5,874 nucleotides of DNA from Promethearchaeota archaeon (GTDB lineage Archaea; Asgardarchaeota; Lokiarchaeia; Sigynarchaeales; SOKP01). The stretch spans positions 1 to 5,874 of the forward strand of contig JAEOTL010000050.1 in assembly GCA_016839845.1 (NCBI GenBank), given 5' to 3'. Below, piece after piece: positions 1 through 5,053 of this stretch (positions are counted from its first letter, which is position 1; each line of letters starts with the position of its first letter). Under the pieces are notes generated by a model. It saw only the letters and a list, made by a program, of their open reading frames with translations. It did no database searches and was not told the origin of the DNA. A program made the position numbers and the translations under genes.

Positions 1-197
1 GTATGTTCAAGCTTTCCAGGTTTTACTTCGTGGATACTTTTAACTATTACACCATTTTCAGTTGTGGTTACAGGCGCACATAATTGTTCCGCGACATTTT
101 CATCAAGCGTATATTTTGGTGCTAGTTGAAGATATTTTTTTATAACCTCATTTTGCATGTGGCTTGGATATTTGAGTGTTGAAATTATATATGGCAT
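1..197 (-). CDS. Small protein of unknown function, N-terminal part (gene runs off the left edge)
   Basis: Reading leftward from an ATG at 197-195, the frame stays open to the window edge, giving 65 residues that begin MPYIISTLKYPSHMQNEV. The start is well supported: a Shine-Dalgarno-like AGAGGT (minus strand, 210-205) lies 7 nt ahead of it. There is no signal peptide or membrane segment, so the product is probably cytoplasmic. The visible part alternates a beta strand (PYIISTL), a helix (HMQNEVIKKYLQL) and a later strand (GVIVKSIHEVKPGKLE). This strand-helix-strand order, together with the 'EVKPGKLE' turn, resembles small dimeric alpha/beta-barrel-type proteins. It also resembles short uncharacterised proteins I remember from Asgard genomes, but that is recollection and not a search result. 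The C-terminus is outside the window, so length and function are unknown. It lies downstream of, and on the same strand as, the Nudix gene across a 158-nt gap that has its own promoter-like elements, so it is probably transcribed separately. Confidence 0.85.
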   Translation of the reverse strand, partial: MPYIISTLKYPSHMQNEVIKKYLQLAPKYTLDENVAEQLCAPVTTTENGVIVKSIHEVKPGKLEH

Positions 198-204
198 ATT
201 CAAT

Positions 205-210
205 ACCTCT
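205..210 (-). promoter_or_regulatory. Ribosome binding site of the small left-edge gene
   Basis: On the minus strand the sequence reads AGAGGT, then 7 nt, then ATG. It is the clearest Shine-Dalgarno match in the window. The other complete starts (826, 998) and the start at 5054 have none of comparable quality. It fixes the start at 197 and implies a leader transcript for this gene. Confidence 0.7.
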
Positions 211-227
211 TTTATCTATAATTTTAA

Positions 228-257
228 ATAATTAGATTTCGTTGTAAGTCTAATTAT
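228..257. repeat. Perfect 9-bp inverted repeat upstream of the left-edge gene (candidate operator)
   Basis: ATAATTAGA (228-236) and TCTAATTAT (249-257) are exact reverse complements separated by a 12-nt spacer. The element lies 31-60 bp ahead of the start codon at 197, in the region where the transcription start and early leader of that minus-strand gene would fall. This fits a binding site for a dimeric transcription factor or a leader hairpin. Arms and spacing are seen directly; the role is inferred. AT-rich arms can arise by chance, and the DNA here is very AT-rich. Confidence 0.4.
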
Positions 258-267
258 GATGGTTTCT

Positions 268-280
268 CATTTAAATATTT
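268..280 (-). promoter_or_regulatory. Candidate TATA box for the left-edge gene
   Basis: On the minus strand this stretch reads AAATATTTAAATG. An archaeal TATA box here would place the transcription start about 25 bp further left, inside the 228-257 inverted repeat, and give a leader of roughly 50 nt containing the AGAGGT site. A second AT-rich stretch near 218-233 is less suitable because it would leave almost no leader. Confidence 0.3.
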
Positions 281-327
281 ACTTCTTTGTCAAAAATTGA
301 ATAAAAAACATCGAAACAGGATTATTA

Positions 328-355
328 GCTAAAAAATCATTAATTTTACAATTTT
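328..355 (-). terminator. Oligo-T stretches after the Nudix gene (possible intrinsic archaeal termination)
   Basis: Just past the Nudix stop the minus-strand sequence passes through a six-T run (complement of the A run near 331-336), and another T-run follows near 303-308. T-rich stretches without a hairpin are the usual archaeal terminator. In DNA this AT-rich they are weak evidence alone, but their place directly after the stop codon fits. Confidence 0.3.
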
Positions 356-826
356 TTATTTATATCCAATCTTTAATTGCTTTAGAAGTTCAATTAAAGA
401 TTCAGTTAATTTATAATCTTTTAATTTATTAAAAGGTACAAATTTGGCATCTAGAGCATCATCAGCAGCATTAGGTGGCTGGTTTGGATCTCCTTCTATC
501 TGCTCTACAAAATAGTTTATTAAAACATAATGATATTCAATTTCTCCATTGTCATCGTACATTATTTTATCTATAATACCAGCTAACTTTGATACTTTAA
601 CTTTAAAACCAGTTTCTTCATAAGCCTCTCTCTCTGCTGCGACTTCCACCTTTTCTCCAAGATCTAAATGTCCACCAGGAATGCTCCAATAGCCAGCATC
701 AGGATTAAATTTTCTTTTAATTAATAATAAATTTTTATCTCGAACTAAAAGAACGCCAACTCCAATATGAGGGCGTACAGGATATCTTCTAGTATCAAAA
801 GCAGTTAATTTTTCTCTATCCACCAT
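356..826 (-). CDS. Nudix hydrolase, ADP-ribose pyrophosphatase-like
   Basis: This is a complete 156-residue protein. Nudix enzymes use divalent metal to hydrolyse a nucleoside diphosphate linked to another group, giving NMP plus X-P. The Nudix box G-x5-E-x7-REU-x-EE-x-GU is intact at residues 52-74: G52, E58, R66-E67, E70-E71, G73-F74. The metal-binding glutamates fall in the REAYEE segment. It is preceded by the usual strand 'YWSIPGGHLDLGE' (46-58) and by a first beta strand at 21-37. The segment 'ADDALDAKFVPFNKL' (about 121-135) matches the stretch that follows the catalytic core in many ADP-ribose or NDP-sugar pyrophosphatases, which favours that substrate class; substrate cannot be settled from sequence. 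Length is typical for a single-domain Nudix protein, with no signal peptide, so it is cytoplasmic. The start at 826 has no good Shine-Dalgarno nearby; a TATA-like box lies about 50 bp upstream. It is divergent from the peptidase gene and functionally unrelated as far as can be seen. Confidence 0.95.
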   Translation of the reverse strand: MVDREKLTAFDTRRYPVRPHIGVGVLLVRDKNLLLIKRKFNPDAGYWSIPGGHLDLGEKVEVAAEREAYEETGFKVKVSKLAGIIDKIMYDDNGEIEYHYVLINYFVEQIEGDPNQPPNAADDALDAKFVPFNKLKDYKLTESLIELLKQLKIGYK

Positions 827-872
827 AATTCTAAATTTATTAACTTACCTAAACTAATAAAACAATAGACAG

Positions 873-880
873 ATTATAAA
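873..880 (-). promoter_or_regulatory. Candidate TATA box for the Nudix gene
   Basis: The minus strand reads TTTATAAT, 47-54 bp ahead of the ATG at 826. Initiation about 25 bp downstream would give a short leader of roughly 25 nt. The leader would include TAGGTAAG, a weak Shine-Dalgarno-like sequence set rather far from the start. Position and composition fit an archaeal promoter, but there is no experimental support. Confidence 0.35.
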
Positions 881-937
881 GATTCATTATTACGTGATTG
901 TAGACAAAATATGCTATTTTTTTAAAAGATAAAAATG

Positions 938-945
938 TATAAATA
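938..945 (+). promoter_or_regulatory. Candidate TATA box for the secreted peptidase gene
   Basis: TATAAATA, preceded by an A-rich stretch that could serve as a BRE, lies 53-60 bp ahead of the ATG at 998. Transcription would start near 965-970 and give a leader of about 30 nt. It sits back-to-back with the Nudix promoter candidate, so 827-997 appears to be a divergent promoter region with no gene of its own. Confidence 0.4.
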
Positions 946-997
946 CTAAACTATGAATTTAGAACATAATATTCTTGATATGTAAAGACAATAAAAG

Positions 998-3900
998 ATG
1001 GAATTCAATATGAAATTATCAAATAAAGTTCGAATTTTTATTTGGGTTTTTATCTCAATCATGCTCTTACAGTTTGTACCTGTCTTAAATTTAGGTAATT
1101 TGATTATTTATGGAAATCAAAAAGAAAGTAATGAAATTGACTTCAATTTGAGTAATAATGATCCCTCTGAAACATTTGTAGTAACTATGAATGGTATAAA
1201 TTACTTAGCTAAATATATTACTCAAGAGGACATAGATACTATGAAACCGATGATAAATTTAAAAGAAGAAGGAAAAAATTATAACAAGATCATTGATGGG
1301 CATGGTACAGGTTTAGCACCACCTACAGAAGAAGAATTAGAGCTTTTATTGGGGAAAATTTCAATCATTGGCACAACAACAGAATCTGAACATCATAAAC
1401 CAAAAGCAACACATGATCTTTCAACAGAAATTTATTTTCCTTCTGTCGGAAATCAAATGTCTCAAGGATCTTGTGGGGCATGGGCTTCAACATATTATAC
1501 TTATGGATATTTGGAGGCAAAAGATTATGGGTGGGATGCAAGCTCAGGAAATTTGGATTATTTATTGAGCCCAGCTTGGACATATAATAAAGTCGCTCCT
1601 ATAGATTACGGCTCTTGGATGACATCAAATGCTCAAATACTTGTAGATTGGGGGTGTGCTACGATGTCTTCTATGCCTTACGATGATTCGGATGTAGATA
1701 GCTGGGGAAATGAAACTGCATGGCGAGAAGCCCCCTATCATAGAGCATATGATTATTACCTCATGGACTTTAATGAATTTAATCCCAATTCTACTATTGA
1801 TGCCATTAAGAGTATGATAACTAGTGGTTCTCCCGTCACTTTTGCCCTTGATGCTGGTGAGTTTAGTGCTGGATTTTCAGATGGTAATTATATTATATCT
1901 TCCACAGAGTATGATTCGGTTAGCTATAATCATGCTCAATGTATTGTAGGATTTAATGATAGTATATCAGATGATGGGGATGTTGGCGCATTCCGAGTAG
2001 TTAATTCATGGGGGTTATCTTTTGGAGATAATGGATATTATTGGTTAACATATGACACTTTAAAAGAAATAGGTTTTGCTTTAGGTGATTTTTTACTTCA
2101 TCTATGTGTCATTGAGGATAGAATAGACCATCTTCCTAGTTTAATTGCTACTTGGGAGTTTGATCCCGCACCGACCCGAATGTTTAATCTTACCACATTA
2201 GGAGTGGGACCTCAGAGTTCTCCATTAGCTACTACAACTCCCTGGTATGAATATGATGATGCTAATGTACTTCCTGATTTTATGTGCTTAGATATTTCTG
2301 GTTTTCAATCTTATTACGATGCTAATGATGAGGTTAACTTTTTTCTGGATGTAGGTAGTTCTACCACAACAGGTATAATTTCTTCATTCAAAGTCGAAAG
2401 ATATGTATCAGGCATTTTAGTAGAATCAACTCCAGAATCTCCAATGGTTCCAAAAAGTACACCCGGACATGTAGATACCTTCTTTATAGAATTAGATCAT
2501 GAATTGAAGGTTAAGTTAGAAGTACCTAGTATTCCTGATATACATAATACATATGCGATTAATGCTACAGTTATTAATCGGGGAATTTATGATGAGCATG
2601 AGGTAGATCTATTTCTGTTTCTTGATGATATCACTGTCAACTCGACAACAATTTCAACTCTACTCTCAGGAGAAAATGAATCCATTACGTATCTGTGGAC
2701 ACCGCTTGAATATGGAATCTATAATTTCTCTTGTAACGCTCCACCCGTAAGTGGGGAATTTTACACGATAAATAATTTTGCTACAAAAACCATTACTATC
2801 CATGAGATTCATTTATTTGATGATATGTACATTAATTATACCTTTAGTATATTTGGTGATGATAAACCATCTCAATTCAACTATACTCATTCTTCAGGAT
2901 CTATATTCAATGTTGGTTGGTATGTTCAAGAATTTGGTTCTACATCTCATATGTATTGGGATGTCGATGCTAGAACGCGATTAATGGAAAATTCAGGTGG
3001 AGATGGATGGCAATTTGGGAATAGTTACCATACACCAGTATGGATTTTTACTGAAGTTTCTGTTGGTGATATGCTATTTATTGCTGTTGATGCTGAAGGA
3101 GATCATTTATTTGAGGTTACTGGGGAATCATATTATTTGTTACCTAGTTTTGGATTAGTTGAAGTATGGATATTGGAGGATTTAAGTAATCCAGGGGGTG
3201 TAGCTCTTTATGAAAAAACTACAGGAATCTTATTAAATGGGTCATTTTCCTTTTCTGGAGGAACAAGTAGTTATATGCTTGAGTTTGTAGATTCTAATGT
3301 TGTTTTTAGTTATATGGATCATGAATTAACGGTCTCACTTGAAGTTCCTACATTCTGTGAAAATGGTACTACATATAAAATTGAAACAACTGTAACTAAT
3401 TTTGGATTAAGTGATGAGTCAAATGTTGACTTATTCTTGTATTTAGATAACGTTCTTATCAACTCAACAACAATTTCAACTTTACTTGCAGGAGAAAATA
3501 TAAGTATAACCTATTCTTGGACTCCCCTCGCATATAATACTTACAATTTTACAGCATACTCTCCACATGTTATTGGTGAAGATTACATTGTCAACAATCT
3601 CATTAGTAAATTTGTTACTGTTAGTATGGTAGTGTTTTATGATGATTTTGAAAACGGATTATCTAAATGGGAATCTATTACAGGTCTATGGCATTTGACA
3701 AATGATGGTAGTTCATGGACGAATCCATGTAATTCACCAACTCATTCAATGTGGTTCGGGGATGAAGCAATAGGAACATATGATACAGGGTTCCGAGAAA
3801 TGGGTAATTTTACTTCAATTCCTATTAATTTATCAGGTTATTCAGATGCTAAATTAGAATTTTATCATTGGAGAGAAGGTGAAGGATCTGGTTGGGATGA

Positions 3901-4819
3901 ATCTTTTGTTTTTATATCACCAAATGGCACTGAATGGGACCTTTTATATCAAAGCGATGCTGTGTATATTGGACCCTGGGAGAAAATAACGGTGGATATT
4001 TCTGCTTACATTGGAATGGTTATTCAAATAAAATTTCATTTTGATACGTATGATTCCATAAGTAATAATTATAGAGGTTGGCTTATTGATGATATCTTAA
4101 TTTATTCTTCAGGAATATATGTTCCTCCAGGTGTTTTTGATTTAACTACAAATGCTAATACTCCTCTTGATGAAGATGGTATGTTTGATTTAATGTGGAC
4201 AGAATCTTTTGGTGCTCTTTCGTATACTGTCTATGAATATTCCCGCTATATAACAATAATTAATGGAACATTAACTTCATTAATAGAAGATACTACGACG
4301 CTCCAATTACACTTAGAGGGATACTCTGATGGAACATATTACTTCATTGTAGTCGCTGAGAATGATTATTATGCAACGAAATCAAACTGCATTGAAGTCA
4401 ATGTATATATTCAACAACCTCCCGAACCATTTACTCTGAATACTGATGCGGATACCCCTTATGATAGTGATGGTGCTTTCAATCTCTCCTGGACTGAATC
4501 CAGTGGAGCGGTCAATTATTCAGTCTATCAGCATTCCCACTCTATAACAGAAATTAACGGAAGTTTAATAATATTAACAGAAGAAATTACTGAACGAGAG
4601 CTTCCTTTGAGTGGGTATTCTAATGGAATATATTATTTCATTGTAGTAGCATGTAATGAGTATGGAGATACTCGTTCAAACTGCATTTCAGTAATAATAC
4701 TCTATGAAGGAGGAGGTGGAATACCTGGATTTGATCTTCTATTCATAATTGGAACGATAGGTATAACATTGATAATGTTAAAGGAGATAATCTCCAAAAA
4801 GGTAACGAATAATTATTAA
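998..4819 (+). CDS. Secreted, membrane-anchored papain-like (C1A) cysteine peptidase with multi-module surface stalk
   Basis: A 1273-residue surface protein, probably a protease acting outside the cell. Order of parts: signal peptide or N-terminal membrane segment (about 11-38); linker or propeptide-like region (40-140) with 'GHGTGLAPPTEEE' (101-113); papain-fold catalytic domain (about 145-375); an accessory beta-rich region (about 384-495); CARDB-like domain 1 (501-601); a ~165-residue module of unknown family (606-773); CARDB-like domain 2 (775-875); a MAM/jelly-roll-like domain (878-1037); two fibronectin-III-like repeats (1044-1137, 1141-1236); and a GGGG-IPGF tail with a membrane helix ending in KK. 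The catalytic residues are all visible: Q153 (oxyanion hole), C159 in QGSCGAWA, H312 in YNHAQCIVGF, and N336 in NSWG. The Cys motif lacks the usual CGSCW form and follows the 'QGSC-x-x-WA' variant seen in some prokaryotic C1 proteins. More than 20 N-x-S/T sequons suggest heavy N-glycosylation. An in-frame TAA lies at 992-994. ATG 998 gives the longest form; ATG 1010 (MKLSNKV) would give a more typical signal peptide, and neither has a clear Shine-Dalgarno. Confidence 0.95.
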   Translation: MEFNMKLSNKVRIFIWVFISIMLLQFVPVLNLGNLIIYGNQKESNEIDFNLSNNDPSETFVVTMNGINYLAKYITQEDIDTMKPMINLKEEGKNYNKIIDGHGTGLAPPTEEELELLLGKISIIGTTTESEHHKPKATHDLSTEIYFPSVGNQMSQGSCGAWASTYYTYGYLEAKDYGWDASSGNLDYLLSPAWTYNKVAPIDYGSWMTSNAQILVDWGCATMSSMPYDDSDVDSWGNETAWREAPYHRAYDYYLMDFNEFNPNSTIDAIKSMITSGSPVTFALDAGEFSAGFSDGNYIISSTEYDSVSYNHAQCIVGFNDSISDDGDVGAFRVVNSWGLSFGDNGYYWLTYDTLKEIGFALGDFLLHLCVIEDRIDHLPSLIATWEFDPAPTRMFNLTTLGVGPQSSPLATTTPWYEYDDANVLPDFMCLDISGFQSYYDANDEVNFFLDVGSSTTTGIISSFKVERYVSGILVESTPESPMVPKSTPGHVDTFFIELDHELKVKLEVPSIPDIHNTYAINATVINRGIYDEHEVDLFLFLDDITVNSTTISTLLSGENESITYLWTPLEYGIYNFSCNAPPVSGEFYTINNFATKTITIHEIHLFDDMYINYTFSIFGDDKPSQFNYTHSSGSIFNVGWYVQEFGSTSHMYWDVDARTRLMENSGGDGWQFGNSYHTPVWIFTEVSVGDMLFIAVDAEGDHLFEVTGESYYLLPSFGLVEVWILEDLSNPGGVALYEKTTGILLNGSFSFSGGTSSYMLEFVDSNVVFSYMDHELTVSLEVPTFCENGTTYKIETTVTNFGLSDESNVDLFLYLDNVLINSTTISTLLAGENISITYSWTPLAYNTYNFTAYSPHVIGEDYIVNNLISKFVTVSMVVFYDDFENGLSKWESITGLWHLTNDGSSWTNPCNSPTHSMWFGDEAIGTYDTGFREMGNFTSIPINLSGYSDAKLEFYHWREGEGSGWDESFVFISPNGTEWDLLYQSDAVYIGPWEKITVDISAYIGMVIQIKFHFDTYDSISNNYRGWLIDDILIYSSGIYVPPGVFDLTTNANTPLDEDGMFDLMWTESFGALSYTVYEYSRYITIINGTLTSLIEDTTTLQLHLEGYSDGTYYFIVVAENDYYATKSNCIEVNVYIQQPPEPFTLNTDADTPYDSDGAFNLSWTESSGAVNYSVYQHSHSITEINGSLIILTEEITERELPLSGYSNGIYYFIVVACNEYGDTRSNCISVIILYEGGGGIPGFDLLFIIGTIGITLIMLKEIISKKVTNNY
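2498..2800 (+). repeat. CARDB-like domain, copy 1 of the peptidase
   Basis: It encodes residues 501-601, from HELKVKLEVPS to the TKTITI strand. The pattern of a hydrophobic strand, 'ATVINRG', 'VDLFLFLDD', 'ISTLLSGENESITYLWTP' and a closing 'NNFATKTITI' strand is that of CARDB/APHP-type Ig-like adhesion domains. The copy at 3320-3622 aligns end to end with it. The DNA at 2638-2677 matches 3460-3499 at 36 of 40 bases by direct comparison, so the duplication retains DNA-level similarity. Confidence 0.75.
2813..3316 (+). repeat. Unnamed ~165-residue surface module, copy within the peptidase
   Basis: It encodes residues 606-773, opening with LFDDMYINYTFSIFG and ending near NVVFSY. Two parts match the neighbouring gene at 5054 strongly: the opening [IL]FDxM-x2-NYTF-x3-G, and a C-terminal half carrying TWIFT/VWIFT, VD-x2-GDH-x-F, GxVEVWxLEDLSxPGG, YEK-x-TGIL and NxVFSY. 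It is predicted to be beta-rich and has no cysteines. I know no named domain with this signature. It lies exactly between the two CARDB copies. Confidence 0.7.
3320..3622 (+). repeat. CARDB-like domain, copy 2 of the peptidase
   Basis: It encodes residues 775-875. It opens with HELTVSLEVPT (compare HELKVKLEVPS in copy 1) and repeats 'VDLFLYLDN', 'NSTTISTLL', 'GEN-x-SITY-x-WTPL' and 'VNNLISKFVTV'. Copies 1 and 2 share NSTTISTLL exactly. The first strand is the most alike together with the NSTTISTLL block; the loops differ more. Confidence 0.75.
3629..4108 (+). other. MAM/jelly-roll-like domain region of the peptidase
   Basis: Residues 878-1037. It has the hallmarks of the concanavalin/MAM-like 'choice-of-anchor' or immune-inhibitor-A accessory fold: an opening 'YDDFENGLSKWE', then 'GLWHLTNDG', 'HSMWFGDEAIGTYDTG', 'LSGYSDAKLEFYHW', 'DESFVFISPNGTEW', 'WEKITVDISAYIG', 'IQIKFHFDTYDS' and the closing 'GWLIDDILIY'. 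Such domains commonly bind glycans or assist substrate binding in secreted peptidases. The specific ligand is unknown. Confidence 0.7.
4127..4408 (+). repeat. Fibronectin-III-like repeat 1 of the peptidase
   Basis: Residues 1044-1137. It has the pattern PPGVFDLTTNANTP, DGMFDLMWTES-x-GA-x-SYTVYEYS, ITIINGT, LEGYSDGTYYFIVVA, SNCIEV. It aligns with the next repeat along its whole length and forms the stalk next to the membrane together with it. Confidence 0.7.
4418..4705 (+). repeat. Fibronectin-III-like repeat 2 of the peptidase
   Basis: Residues 1141-1236. It repeats the previous unit: PPEPFTLNTDADTP, DGAFNLSWTESSGAVNYSVYQHS, ITEINGS, LSGYSNGIYYFIVVA, SNCISV. Unlike repeat 1 it carries two cysteines (C1219, C1229) around the NEYGDTRSN loop, where repeat 1 has only the second. 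DNA around 'TTCATTGTAGT' is shared by both units. Confidence 0.7.
4709..4816 (+). other. C-terminal GGGG-IPGF membrane anchor or sorting-like tail
   Basis: Residues 1238-1273. Four glycines, then IPGF, then a hydrophobic helix of about 16-18 residues (DLLFIIGTIGITLIMLK), then a basic end (SKK). Tripartite tails of this form (short motif, helix, basic residues) are typical of archaeosortase/exosortase-type CTERM signals, for example PGF-CTERM, and similar tails occur in Asgard surface proteins. It certainly looks like a membrane anchor. Whether it is cleaved by a sorting enzyme is inference; no sortase gene is in the window. Confidence 0.65.
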
Positions 4820-4823
4820 GTAG

Positions 4824-4881
4824 TTTTTTTATTCTTGCATTTTGTTTTTAATGAGATTACTATACTATATACAATTTTTTT
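4824..4881 (+). terminator. Stacked T-tracts after the peptidase gene
   Basis: Starting five bases past the stop codon there is a seven-T run (4824-4830), then TTTTG followed by TTTTT (around 4840-4849), then another seven-T run (4875-4881). Successive oligo-T runs on the coding strand just after a stop codon are the expected form of an archaeal intrinsic terminator. No strong hairpin precedes them. Confidence 0.5.
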
Positions 4882-5015
4882 AAGATAGCAGAGTTTTTCA
4901 TACACTAACTTTAAAAAAACTTTCTCTATCTTGTCTATTCTTGTAAAAACTGACTTAAATGTAAACAAGTCATTATATATAGTAGGTTTCCATTAATTTA
5001 ATACAATAAAATATC

Positions 5016-5024
5016 TATAAAAAA
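5016..5024 (+). promoter_or_regulatory. Candidate TATA box for the right-edge surface protein gene
   Basis: TATAAAAAA lies 30-38 bp ahead of the ATG at 5054. Initiation about 25 bp downstream would leave a leader of about 10 nt or less, which fits the lack of a Shine-Dalgarno sequence ahead of this start. Together with the T-tracts after the peptidase gene, it suggests this gene is transcribed on its own. Confidence 0.4.
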
Positions 5025-5053
5025 GAAATCTTGATAAATTTGAGTTATAAATC

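Noticed and set aside
1368..1568. Open frame of 66 codons on the plus strand in another frame of the peptidase gene
   Set aside because: It lies entirely inside the catalytic domain coding sequence, has an AT-rich random-looking translation and no own start signals.
1365..1583. Open frame on the minus strand opposite the peptidase catalytic domain (72 codons)
   Set aside because: It overlaps the conserved QGSCGAWA region on the other strand, has no recognisable motif or ribosome binding site, and is explained as a by-product of the real gene.
2778..2984. Open frame of 68 codons in another frame of the peptidase gene
   Set aside because: It is embedded in the coding sequence of the shared module, whose protein-level conservation with the right-edge gene shows which frame is real.
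4951..4972. Inverted repeat TGACTT-10 nt-AAGTCA ahead of the right-edge gene
   Set aside because: Only six base pairs, about 80 bp from the start codon and well outside the predicted promoter. Chance occurrence is likely in AT-rich DNA.
4820..5053. Possible small RNA or small gene in the 234-nt gap between the two surface-protein genes
   Set aside because: No open frame of useful length, no tRNA-like cloverleaf and no GC-rich structured segment. Only T-tracts and a TATA-like box are supported.
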